NCBI RefSeq assembly: GCF_016888135.1
Contig: NZ_JACSWB010000277.1
Span: 1-64,000 of the forward strand
From: Leptolyngbya sp. CCY15150
GTDB taxonomy: Bacteria; Cyanobacteriota; Cyanobacteriia; RECH01
DNA length: 64,000 nucleotides
Direction: 5' to 3'
Both the position numbers and the translations under genes were made by a program. Shown here one piece after another: positions 17,522 to 25,546 of this stretch; positions within the stretch are counted from its first letter, which is position 1; the number at the start of each line of letters is the position of its first letter. The notes beneath the pieces were generated by a model. That model made no database searches. It saw only the letters and a program-made list of their open reading frames with translations, and was not told the origin of the DNA.

Positions 17522-18061
17522 TTAATAGGCCTTAAACGACGCCACGACTTGGCGGAATGTATCTCGCATCTTGTCCCAGCGGTTTTCTGTTGTCGATGCA
17601 TTGAGGGTAAATAGCTTACCTCGACGCACCACGACGCTAGCTAAATTATGACGGTTTTGGGTGGGTAATTCTACGGCATATTCCAAGAGATAGTAGAGTT
17701 CACCATCCAACTCTCGTTCCGCCGCGCCCACCAATTCTGCTTTGCGATCGCTGCCGGCTGATGTGATCACTTTTTGGGCGAGGCGCTGTCCTACGTCGGT
17801 TGGCGTGCCGAGGTCGCGCAGGCTTTGCCCTTCGGGAATGGGACTGATGACGACACTGACGTTTTCGGATTCTTGGATGATGTCATGAAAAACAATGTCG
17901 GGGCCATTTTCCACTTTGGTTTCTACCCAGCCGTTGGGGTAGAAAAATTCATAGCCGTCATAGCTATCGATATAGCTGTTTAAGCCTGCCCCGGCTGAAA
18001 CACAGCTCTGCAAACCTAGACTCACGATTACCAGCAGTAGCAGTGCCATTCGCTTCAGCAT
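17522..18061 (-). CDS. PsbP-like lipoprotein (CyanoP family)
   Basis: It encodes 179 residues from ATG 18061, preceded by the good site AAGGAAG. The signal peptide MLKRMALLLLVIVSLGLQSC is a lipoprotein signal, with the modified Cys at residue 20. The mature part reads YDGYEFFYPNGWVETKVENG, then DIVFHDI, NVSVVISPI and LLEYAVELP, the PsbP fold order. CyanoP is attached on the lumenal side of the thylakoid and assists photosystem II assembly. The longer open frame upstream (to 18223) is rejected because it hides the signal peptide. Confidence 0.88.
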   Translation of the reverse strand: MLKRMALLLLVIVSLGLQSCVSAGAGLNSYIDSYDGYEFFYPNGWVETKVENGPDIVFHDIIQESENVSVVISPIPEGQSLRDLGTPTDVGQRLAQKVITSAGSDRKAELVGAAERELDGELYYLLEYAVELPTQNRHNLASVVVRRGKLFTLNASTTENRWDKMRDTFRQVVASFKAY

Positions 18062-18896
18062 AATTCTTCCTTGCCTTAGTCCATCAACTGATCCAATATC
18101 GGCAGTTCTGTCAGGAAACCGCCACCGTTCTATTCTCCCACTATGTTGGACTCTACAAAATCCCTTTCCAGCAACGATCGCTGATAGGGGTGAGGATGTT
18201 TGAGCCGATTTTCTAAATCCCATGCTGCTAGGGAGCGATCGCCCTCCTGTCTAAGAAAAATTGCGGCTAATGGTAGTTTGGCTTACATTCTCTCGCCTAG
18301 GGAAACGCAGTATAGTGAAGCTAACGATTCAGGGCACCGCATTGACGCATGGTGAAATGTAGGGTGGGATGCATAGTTGAGCAGAGGTTCAGTCTTGGGC
18401 GATCGCCATTTTTGGCACCCCGCAGCCTCCTGTTCCATGCATGACCGTCTAGCTGTCAGGGTGGTTCAGTTTTCCGTACTTGAGTTGAGGTAGATCCAGT
18501 TCTAAGCATGGGGTGATGTACCGATGGCAGTGGCAGCAGAGTGCTGCTCCATGGGGCGATCGACTATGGATCAACGATGTAGATCAACTATATAAATGTA
18601 TAAATGGGGCAACATTGACGAGATTCCTTAGGATCTCTCTATAGTTGAGGTGTTCACACCAATAGGCGATCGCGCTTAGACAAGCTAGGATTAGCCTAAT
18701 CCTTCCCGTTCTGGGAATAGAAACGTGTCAGCACCACTGTTGTCTGCAGCCATAGTCTAGATCTCGGGGCATCACAGATTGCATGAACAAAGGATTCCGT
18801 CCTCAGGAGCAACTGGCAGCAGAGGAGCGATCGCCGTTCCTGTAAGACCAGCTTCTTGATGCGACGGACTAGAGCTGACCTGATATCGGTATCCAG
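18062..18896. other. Long spacer without recognised genes
   Basis: No supported gene is seen on either strand. TCAACTATA (18584-18592) and TATAGTTGA (18640-18648) form a spaced inverted repeat around an AT-rich stretch, possibly part of a promoter for the kinase gene. Several HIP1 copies are present. Confidence 0.4.
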
Positions 18897-21800
18897 ATGG
18901 TGAATCCTGTTGTTTCGGCCGCATTGTCACACGAGCCACCTCGCGCTATGGACGATCATGAAAAAACAAATGACCAATTGCTTGCAGAACTCACTACACT
19001 GCGGCAGCAGGTTGCCCAATTAGAAGCGCGGCTTGAAGAACCATCCGCTGCACCGTTGTCGCACCTCGGTGATCCGTGTCCTTATATTCCGGCAGATATT
19101 CTTGACCAAGCGCGCATGGGTTTTTTCCAAAGCACGGTGGATGGCCACTACCTGCAGGTCAACCGAGCGATGGCGCAGATTTTGGGCTATGAATCGCCCG
19201 CGGCCCTGATGGAGACAATCACGCAGATTGATCAACAGCTTTATGTGAATGTGGCCGATCGCGATCGCTTCCAGCAGCAACTGCAGGAGCAGGACGTCAT
19301 TACTGAGTTTGAAGTCCAGGTCTATCGTCGGGATGGCAGCATTATTTGGCTCTCTGAAAACGCTCGGGCGGTGCGGGATGACCAAGGGGCGATCGCTTAC
19401 TATGAGGGCATCAGCACCGATATCACCAGTCGCAAAACCGCTGAGTTTGAGCTGCAGCGCATCCAGGGTGAGCTAGAGCGAATCATTGAAGAACGCACCA
19501 CGGCGCTCCAGTGTTCCAATGTGCAGCTTTCGGCGGAGGTGGCCGAGCGTCTGCAGGCGGAGGCGGCCCTGCGCGATGCGCGCAATCAACTGCAGGCGAT
19601 TCTCGATGCTGTGCCCGGTATCGTGTCTTGGATTACCTCTGATTTGCGCTACCTCGGGGTAAACCGCCACTTGGCCAGCACCTTTGACCTGCCTGTGGAG
19701 GCCTTCACGGGGCAAGATATCGGCTTCCTGGAAAGCAGCCAGGAGTTCAAGTCCTTTGTGCGCGACTTTTTTGCTTCTCCCGATCAAGATGCGTTTCGGC
19801 AAGTGGAAGCGGTGGTCAAAGGCGAAACCCGCTTCTATCTGATCGTGGCCCAGAAGTATGACCAAAACCAGGCGGCCTTCACCGTCGGTATTGATATCAC
19901 CAAGCGCTACGAGGCCGAGTCTGCCCTGCGGGATGCGGAGCAGAAATATCGCAGCATTTTTGAAAATGCGGTGGAAGGGATTTTCCAAACTACCCTGGAT
20001 GGACATTTTCTCAGCACCAACCCAGCCCTAGCGCGTATCTACGGCTACGATGCCCCGGATGATTTGGCCAATGGGCTGCCGGATATTAGCAATCAGCTCT
20101 ATTTCGACCCATCTCGTCGGGAAGAGTTCATCAAACAGCTCCATCGGGATGGGGCGGTGGTTCGCTTTGAGTCTCAGGTGTATCGCAAAGATGGTAGCCT
20201 CATCTGGATTTCGGAAAATGCCCGAATTGTCTACAACGAAGACGGTAGCCCGGCTTACTATGAGGGCACGGTTGAGGACATTACCGATCTAAAGCGGGCG
20301 GAGGAGGCGCTGCAGCGGGCCAATGAGGAATTGGAAAGCCGGGTGGAAGAGCGCACGGCGGCTCTGCGGGATGCCAACCATCGTCTACGCATTGAAATTA
20401 CCGAACGGCAGCGGATTGAGATGGCGCTGCGAACGTCGGAAGCAGAACTGCGGGCGTTGTTTGCAGCGATGCCTGATGTGATTGCGGTGTTTGATGGCAA
20501 CGGCACCTACCGCAAAATTATTTCCACCAATTCGGAATTGCTCTATCGTCCCCACATCGAACGTGCAGGGAAAACGGTGTACGAGGTCTTGCCGCCGGAG
20601 CAAGCCACGCTGTTTATCATCCACATTCAGCGATCGCTCAACACCAGCAAGACCGTGAATTTGGAATATTGCCTACCCGTATTTTCGTCGCGCCAACAGG
20701 ACGAGGATGATACAACCCGCAGCGCTTGGTTTAGCGCCAGCGTTTCTCCTTTGCCGAACAACTGTGTACTGTGGGTGGCGCGGGATATTACGGAACGCAA
20801 AATGGCAGAACAGCGGCTGCAGCAGGCGGAGGAAAAGTACCGCAGTATCTTTGAAAATGCCGCAGAGGGAATTTTCCAAACCACACCGGATGGCCAATGC
20901 CTCAGTGCTAATCCGGCTTTAGTGGAAATGTATGGCTATGGGTCACCAGCGGAGTTTATGGCTGCGGTGCCCGATATCAGTAAGCTCTATGTCTATCCCC
21001 AGCATCGGGCCGAGTTAATTGCTCAGTTAGAGCAGTGTAATGTAGTGTCACAGTTTGAAGCCGAGGTCTATCGCAAAGATGGCAGCGTGATTTGGACGTC
21101 GGAGAATGTGCGGGTGGTGCGCAATGAGGCGGGCGAGGCGCTGTACTACGAGGGGACGGTGCAGGATATCACCCAGCGTAAGTATGCGGAAGAGGCGTTA
21201 CGCGACTCGGAGGCCAAGGAGCGGGAAAAGTCTCAACAGCTTGAGCAAGCGCTGCGGGATTTGCAGCAAACCCAGACACAACTGGTGCAAAGCGAGAAGA
21301 TGTCGAGTCTGGGGCAGTTGATGGCGGGGGTAGCCCATGAAATCAATAATCCCGTGAACTTCATTTATGGCAACCTGGCCTATGCCCGCAACTACACCCG
21401 AGATATGTTGCGGCTGATTCAGGCCTATCAACGGGCCTATCCTGACCCCACGCCGGATCTGCGCCAGGAAACCGAGGATATTGACCTCGGCTTTTTGATG
21501 GAGGATTTGCCCAAGCTGTTGGGGTCGATGCGCCTTGGGGCTGAACGCATTCGCGAAATTGTGCGATCGCTCCGGAGTTTTTCGCGCCATGATGAGGCCG
21601 ATCTCAAAAAAGTGGATGTTCACGATGGCTTAGACAGCACCCTGCGGATTTTGCAGCATCGTCTGAAGGCAGATGGGGGCAAGCCGGCGATTCGGGTAGT
21701 CAAAGACTACGGGCAACTGGTGCCGATCAAATGCTTTGCCGGGCAGCTCAACCAGGTGTTTATGAACATTCTCAGCAATGCCATTGATGCTCTGCGCGAT

Positions 21801-22184
21801 CAGGAGCTGGCCGTTGGCTTGCACCGAGATCCTACCGATCCAGACTATGAGCATCCAGAGCATTTGACCTCGATTAGCGAGATTCGCATTCGAACGGAAC
21901 TGTCGCCGGAAGGCGATCGCGTCATTATCCACATTGCCGACAATGGCCCTGGCATCCCGCCCGAGGTGCAGCAGCGGATTTTCGATCCTTTCTTTACCAC
22001 GAAGGAGATCGGCAAGGGGACGGGATTGGGGCTGTCGATCAGCCATCAGATTGTGGTGGAGCGCCATTGTGGGCAGTTGCGCTGTGTTTCCAATCCGGAG
22101 GATGGCACGGAGTTCACTATTGAAGTCCCGGTGAATCCTGAAATTCCTGAAGAATGGGGCGATCGCGACAAGTCTCGTTCCTAG
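18897..22184 (+). CDS. Multi-PAS sensor histidine kinase
   Basis: The 1095-residue protein has no membrane segment, so it is probably cytoplasmic. PAS domains are at about residues 67-182, 228-340, 347-465, 515-632 and 645-765; the third and fifth are very alike (KYRSIFENAxEGIFQTTxDG). Coiled coils link them. The H-box is LMAGVAHEINNPVNF with phospho-acceptor His814; N-box NQVFMNILSNAIDAL (near 952), G1 DNGPGIP and G2 GTGLGLSIS follow. The HEINNP form is typical of the HisKA class that lacks a linked response regulator. No regulator gene is adjacent. Signal unknown. Confidence 0.93.
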   Translation: MVNPVVSAALSHEPPRAMDDHEKTNDQLLAELTTLRQQVAQLEARLEEPSAAPLSHLGDPCPYIPADILDQARMGFFQSTVDGHYLQVNRAMAQILGYESPAALMETITQIDQQLYVNVADRDRFQQQLQEQDVITEFEVQVYRRDGSIIWLSENARAVRDDQGAIAYYEGISTDITSRKTAEFELQRIQGELERIIEERTTALQCSNVQLSAEVAERLQAEAALRDARNQLQAILDAVPGIVSWITSDLRYLGVNRHLASTFDLPVEAFTGQDIGFLESSQEFKSFVRDFFASPDQDAFRQVEAVVKGETRFYLIVAQKYDQNQAAFTVGIDITKRYEAESALRDAEQKYRSIFENAVEGIFQTTLDGHFLSTNPALARIYGYDAPDDLANGLPDISNQLYFDPSRREEFIKQLHRDGAVVRFESQVYRKDGSLIWISENARIVYNEDGSPAYYEGTVEDITDLKRAEEALQRANEELESRVEERTAALRDANHRLRIEITERQRIEMALRTSEAELRALFAAMPDVIAVFDGNGTYRKIISTNSELLYRPHIERAGKTVYEVLPPEQATLFIIHIQRSLNTSKTVNLEYCLPVFSSRQQDEDDTTRSAWFSASVSPLPNNCVLWVARDITERKMAEQRLQQAEEKYRSIFENAAEGIFQTTPDGQCLSANPALVEMYGYGSPAEFMAAVPDISKLYVYPQHRAELIAQLEQCNVVSQFEAEVYRKDGSVIWTSENVRVVRNEAGEALYYEGTVQDITQRKYAEEALRDSEAKEREKSQQLEQALRDLQQTQTQLVQSEKMSSLGQLMAGVAHEINNPVNFIYGNLAYARNYTRDMLRLIQAYQRAYPDPTPDLRQETEDIDLGFLMEDLPKLLGSMRLGAERIREIVRSLRSFSRHDEADLKKVDVHDGLDSTLRILQHRLKADGGKPAIRVVKDYGQLVPIKCFAGQLNQVFMNILSNAIDALRDQELAVGLHRDPTDPDYEHPEHLTSISEIRIRTELSPEGDRVIIHIADNGPGIPPEVQQRIFDPFFTTKEIGKGTGLGLSISHQIVVERHCGQLRCVSNPEDGTEFTIEVPVNPEIPEEWGDRDKSRS

Positions 22185-22204
22185 GGGGCGATCGCGCTGG
22201 AACT

Positions 22205-22648
22205 CTAAGCTTCTAGCAACTTCCGCAGGCGACGGATATGCACAGCTCGGCTGGCGATGGTTACGGAGCCATCTTCTAAGACGACGTAGACCTTACCCGA
22301 CACTAAACGGCCAATGGCCGATCGTTCGTAGACCGTGACGTCGTCGTCCAGTCCTCGGGGTGCTTCAACCTTTTTGTACCCCATATCGGCTAGCTTGCCC
22401 TCCAATTCCTTCATCACCTTGGCGGGTTTGGCGGCTGTCATCGAAAACTCAATGGTGCGGTTGAAATATCCCCCGAGGCTGCCAGCAAACAGTCCCGTCA
22501 CCAAGCCTAGCTGCTGGGGCAATCCGGTGGAGATGGTGATACTCAGCACCCGCGATGCCATAAAGGTGGTGACAAAGGCGGTGGAGACGAAGTAATACAT
22601 GAAGGTTGAGGCAAAGCCTGGCCCAAACTGTCGGGTGCGATCGCTCAT
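22205..22648 (-). CDS. Conserved cyanobacterial-type membrane protein, unknown
   Basis: The 147-residue protein (MSDRTRQFGPGFASTFMYYF) has two hydrophobic stretches in the first 70 residues (VSTAFVTTFMASRVL; LGLVTGLFAGSLGGYF). A soluble C-terminal domain ends KVYVVLEDGSVTIASRAVHIRRLRKLL. ATG 22648 has AGTAGGTGG upstream; a TTG at 22669 is an alternative. No named family is recognised. It lies convergent to the histidine kinase gene and on the same strand as aroF, but the aroF terminator separates it from that gene. Confidence 0.7.
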   Translation of the reverse strand: MSDRTRQFGPGFASTFMYYFVSTAFVTTFMASRVLSITISTGLPQQLGLVTGLFAGSLGGYFNRTIEFSMTAAKPAKVMKELEGKLADMGYKKVEAPRGLDDDVTVYERSAIGRLVSGKVYVVLEDGSVTIASRAVHIRRLRKLLEA

Positions 22649-22788
22649 ACTGGATGACCACCTACTCAAGACTGCGCATCAAAACTGCTAACAGTGTATC
22701 GGTATTGAGTGCCTGCAGGTCGATCTCTAGGGACTGGTTCCCCAGAGATCGACTAGAGATCGGACAGGATCGGCTATAAATCGGCCAT

Positions 22789-22813
22789 AAAAAAGGTTGG
22801 CTGTTAGACCAAC
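22789..22813 (-). terminator. Rho-independent terminator of aroF
   Basis: On the minus strand GTTGG (22813-22809) and CCAAC (22800-22796) form a stem that includes the aroF stop codon in its loop, followed by CTTTTTT. Compact stop-codon-overlapping terminator. Confidence 0.75.
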
Positions 22814-23673
22814 GTGAGGTGAGGCATGGGTTCAACGGTGGCAATGGAGCGGCCCACAGCCGTGGCGATCGCCCGCAGGTTGTTGACGAGATCTACCATC
22901 TCGTCTAAGGACAGAGCCTGCCGTGCATCGGATACGGATTGCTCCGGTTGGGGATGGCATTCCACCATCAAACCATCGGCACCACAGGCGATCGCTGCGC
23001 GGGACAGGTCGGCCACTAGTTCACGCTTGCCGGCCGCATGGCTAGGATCGACGAGCACCGGCAAGTGGGTGATTTGCTTCAGCGCCACCACGGTACCGAG
23101 ATCCAACACGTTGCGGGTGTAGGAATCGAAGCTGCGAATCCCCCGTTCACAAAGGATGACGTTGGGATTGCCGTGGCTGAGGATATATTCAGCGGCCATG
23201 ACGAATTCTTCGAGGGTGGCGGCTAGACCTCGCTTTAGGACAACGGGCTTGTTCACCGTGCCCACGGCTTTCAGCAAGTCGAAGTTTTGCATATTGCGGC
23301 TACCAATTTGCAGGACATCGGCATGGGCTGCCACCGCTTCGATTTGGGCGATCGCCATCACTTCGGTGATCACGGGCAGGCCGTAGCGATCGCGCACGCT
23401 GGCTAAAATCTCTAAGCCCTCTTGCCCCATACCTTGGAAAGAGTAGGGTGAGGTGCGGGGCTTGTAGACGCCGCCGCGCAGGGCTTGGACGGGAGCCGTA
23501 GCTAGGCGACTGGCCACCGCTTCCATCTGGGCGAGGCTTTCTACGGCGCAGGGGCCGCCGACGATCAGCAGGGACTCTCCGCCAACCGAAACGGTGTCCG
23601 ACAGAGCAATGATGGAGCGATGATCGGCGTGGGTCTTAGCGGCGAGGGTAGCTTGGTGCATGGGGTTTGACAT
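22804..23673 (-). CDS. aroF: 3-deoxy-7-phosphoheptulonate (DAHP) synthase
   Basis: This 289-residue enzyme joins phosphoenolpyruvate and erythrose 4-phosphate in the first committed step of aromatic amino-acid synthesis. Signatures of the AroA(beta)/KDSA-like type are GGPCAVES (near residue 39), RGGVYKPRTSPYSFQGMG (near 66), VLQIGSRNMQNFDLL, VVLKRGLAAT, CERGIRSFDSYTRN, VDPSHAAGKRELV and VECHPQPEQSVSD (metal-binding Cys, His, Glu and Asp). The N-terminus is only about 30 residues, so there is no ferredoxin-like or chorismate-mutase regulatory domain; feedback by allostery may be limited, and the leader provides a transcriptional alternative. GTCAAACC follows the ATG; RBS is weak. Confidence 0.93.
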   Translation of the reverse strand: MSNPMHQATLAAKTHADHRSIIALSDTVSVGGESLLIVGGPCAVESLAQMEAVASRLATAPVQALRGGVYKPRTSPYSFQGMGQEGLEILASVRDRYGLPVITEVMAIAQIEAVAAHADVLQIGSRNMQNFDLLKAVGTVNKPVVLKRGLAATLEEFVMAAEYILSHGNPNVILCERGIRSFDSYTRNVLDLGTVVALKQITHLPVLVDPSHAAGKRELVADLSRAAIACGADGLMVECHPQPEQSVSDARQALSLDEMVDLVNNLRAIATAVGRSIATVEPMPHLTLV

Positions 23674-23731
23674 GGGTTGAAGTTCCGTAGATTGAGGATG
23701 AATCAGTAAGCGATCGGGGCGGGGATGACCA

Positions 23732-23764
23732 ACAAAAAACCCGGAACCTAAGGGGCTCCGGGTT
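23732..23764 (-). terminator. Proximal attenuator terminator in the aroF leader
   Basis: On the minus strand AACCCGGA (23764-23757) and TCCGGGTT (23745-23738) form a perfect 8-bp stem with an 11-base loop, directly followed by a U6 run (23739-23734). It lies about 60 bases before the aroF start. Its 5' arm can pair alternatively with CTCCGGGT at the end of leader ORF 2. Confidence 0.85.
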
Positions 23765-23796
23765 TGTGAATAAGCGCATGGCTAAGTCACCCGGAG
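23756..23796 (-). promoter_or_regulatory. Candidate antiterminator of the proximal aroF attenuator
   Basis: CTCCGGGT (minus strand, 23796-23789), which spans the last codons and stop of leader ORF 2, is fully complementary over 8 bases to ACCCGGAG (23763-23756). The latter includes seven of the eight bases of the terminator 5' arm, so the two structures exclude each other. Confidence 0.7.
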
Positions 23797-23849
23797 GAGG
23801 ATCGGGGCCAAAAAAAGTAGGTGCTAAAAAAGGATGGGAAGGAGAGCAT
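23787..23849 (-). CDS. Aromatic-rich leader peptide 2 (attenuation peptide)
   Basis: The 20-codon ORF reads MLSFPSFFSTYFFWPRSSSG, with five Phe, one Tyr and one Trp, all within codons 4-14. Seven of 20 codons are aromatic, far above chance. The ORF ends just where the antiterminator arm lies, so a ribosome finishing the peptide would cover that arm, and one stalled at the aromatic codons would leave it free. No strong Shine-Dalgarno is visible, which is common in cyanobacterial genes. Composition, position and pairing all agree with a leader peptide, but translation is inferred. Confidence 0.7.
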   Translation of the reverse strand: MLSFPSFFSTYFFWPRSSSG

Positions 23850-23882
23850 GGGATGAGCGGTGGGTAAGGATGGATAGAAAAC

Positions 23883-23911
23883 AAAAAACCGCAGGCGTTG
23901 CGCTTGCGGTT
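23883..23911 (-). terminator. Distal attenuator terminator in the aroF leader
   Basis: On the minus strand AACCGCA (23911-23905) pairs with TGCGGTT (23893-23887), with an inner GCG/CGC extension after one mismatch and a three-base loop, then U6 (23888-23883). It is about 210 bases before aroF. Its first four stem bases also belong to the antiterminator partner of leader ORF 1. Confidence 0.82.
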
Positions 23912-23955
23912 CACTTCGAGGTTCCATGAAAAGATGGACTCACTCCAAGTGAACC
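23908..23955 (-). promoter_or_regulatory. Candidate antiterminator of the distal aroF attenuator
   Basis: GGTTCACTT (minus strand, 23955-23947; codons 14-17 of leader ORF 1) is fully complementary over 9 bases to AAGTGAACC (23916-23908). That second arm runs into the terminator 5' arm, sharing four bases. A small CCAT/ATGG hairpin lies between the two arms. Confidence 0.7.
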
Positions 23956-23996
23956 TTGATAAACCAACCATAAAATCGAGCGGCGGGACGTGCCAT
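23940..23996 (-). CDS. Aromatic leader peptide 1 (attenuation peptide)
   Basis: The 18-codon ORF reads MARPAARFYGWFIKVHLE, with Phe8-Tyr9-Gly10-Trp11-Phe12 clustered in the middle. Codons for all three aromatic amino acids occur within five positions, immediately before codons 14-17, which form the antiterminator arm. The ORF stops 29 bases before the terminator. A ribosome stalled on codons 8-11 would leave the arm free; a terminating ribosome would mask it. No strong ribosome binding site is seen. An overlapping frame (ATG 23971) also runs through here but reads across both terminators and is less plausible. Confidence 0.7.
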   Translation of the reverse strand: MARPAARFYGWFIKVHLE

Positions 23997-24353
23997 AACG
24001 TTCAATACTTGGGTGAAGCTGAAAAATCTATATGCCTAGAAGGTAACTGATCTGGGCTGAAAACGTCAACCTCAACGTTTGAGTCCTACAAGTCTCAAGA
24101 TGAAACGTTACGAGCGGCCAAGCAACACATTTTGTTCCGATAGGGGCTAAGCTGAGTGCAGCCTTGGTCTAGCGGTTGGTTGGGGAGATGGAGGTCACAT
24201 GATCTGTGATTTTCGCTACCATCATTCTGGCGGACGATCCCATAGGCAAAGGCTCCATTTTTCAGTACAACAGCTAAGGGCCGATCCCGTTGATCACCGG
24301 ATTTTGCGGGGGCGATCGCCTCTGCGTCTATGACTGCACCCTATTGTTAACTC
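23997..24353. other. Divergent promoter spacer between aroF and the ABC exporter operon
   Basis: No gene is seen. The aroF promoter must lie here; on the minus strand CATATAGAT near 24025-24033 could supply a -10 box, but a matching -35 is not clear. HIP1 occurs at 24312. Confidence 0.35.
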
Positions 24354-25409
24354 ATGATTGAAGTTGAACATCTCAGCAAACACTATGGCAGCAGCACCGC
24401 CATTGATGACGTTACCTTTTCGGTCAAACCGGGAGAAATCCTAGGGTTTCTGGGCCCCAACGGTGCGGGAAAAACCACCACCATGCGCATTCTGACCGGC
24501 TATCTACCGGCCAGCGGCGGCACGGCGCGGGTGGCTGGGTTTGATGTCCATGACGATTCCATGGCGGTGCGGCAGCGCATTGGCTACTTGCCGGAAACGC
24601 CGCCCCTCTACCCAGATATGACTGTTGAGGCGTTTTTATACTTCGTAGCTCGTCTGAAGCATGTGGCGGCGGGCGATCGCTCCACGCGGGTCGCCTCGGC
24701 GATGCAGCGCTGCAATCTGCTGGATAAGCGAGGGGTGTTGATTCGCAAGCTATCCAAGGGGTTTCGCCAACGGGTGGGCATTGCCCAAGCGATTGTCCAT
24801 GATCCGGCGGTGATTATTCTAGATGAACCGACGGTGGGTCTTGATCCTCGCCAGATTATTGATGTGCGCAATCTGATTCGCAGCTTGGCTGGGGAGCATA
24901 CGATTATTCTGTCCACCCACATTCTGCCGGAGGTGAGTGTCACCTGCGATCGCGTCACGATTATCAACCAAGGGCGGGTGGTGGCGACGAATACCCCGGA
25001 TCAACTGGTGGCTCAGCTCACCGGTGGCTTGGGCTATGACTTGGAAATTGAAGGGGATGGCGAGCAGGTGCGGCAGGCGCTGCAAGACCTCACGCCGGTG
25101 CAGTCGGTGCAGATCGTTCCCTCAGAGGGCCAAGCTCGTCAGCACCTGCAGATCACTACGGAAGGGCCCGAGGATCCGGGGCGGGAGATTGCGGCGATCG
25201 TCGTTGGAGCGGGCCTGGGCCTCTACGAAATGCGTCGCCGTCAGGTGAGTCTAGAGGATGTGTTCCTCCAGCTCACCACCATGGAATCAGCCGCATCGGA
25301 TGCCTTTGAAGATGGGGAAGCGATCGCCCCAGAATCCCAGGAGGAAGCGATCGCCTCAGAATCCCCACCTTCCGAGCCACCGCCTGATGAAGATCCTCCC
25401 TCGCTTTAG
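24354..25409 (+). CDS. ABC exporter ATP-binding protein, GldA-like
   Basis: The 351-residue ATPase has Walker A LGPNGAGKTTTMRIL (near residue 37), Q-loop RIGYLPETPPLYPDM, signature LSKGFRQRVGIAQAI, Walker B VIILDEPTVGLDPRQ and H-loop ILSTHILPEV. The C-terminal part after residue 310 is an acidic, Pro/Ser/Glu-rich tail. Together with the next two genes it forms the ATPase, permease and GldG-like auxiliary unit of an ABC-2 exporter that in Bacteroidetes is linked to gliding. In cyanobacteria its cargo is unknown. Confidence 0.88.
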   Translation: MIEVEHLSKHYGSSTAIDDVTFSVKPGEILGFLGPNGAGKTTTMRILTGYLPASGGTARVAGFDVHDDSMAVRQRIGYLPETPPLYPDMTVEAFLYFVARLKHVAAGDRSTRVASAMQRCNLLDKRGVLIRKLSKGFRQRVGIAQAIVHDPAVIILDEPTVGLDPRQIIDVRNLIRSLAGEHTIILSTHILPEVSVTCDRVTIINQGRVVATNTPDQLVAQLTGGLGYDLEIEGDGEQVRQALQDLTPVQSVQIVPSEGQARQHLQITTEGPEDPGREIAAIVVGAGLGLYEMRRRQVSLEDVFLQLTTMESAASDAFEDGEAIAPESQEEAIASESPPSEPPPDEDPPSL

Positions 25410-25546
25410 ATCACTGTTTAGATCACTGTAGGATTGCTGTGAGGCGAAGCCGTAACGCACTTCTTATCAAGCTTTTGATGCGCACTCTACCAATCCCCAG
25501 GGCTTTCTAGCTATTGTTTACATTGTTGTCAGGAGCCAGCCTCTAG

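Noticed and set aside
23636-23971. 111-codon frame across the aroF leader
   Set aside because: It reads through both terminators and the aroF start; low complexity Pro/Ser-rich. The two short aromatic ORFs explain the region better.
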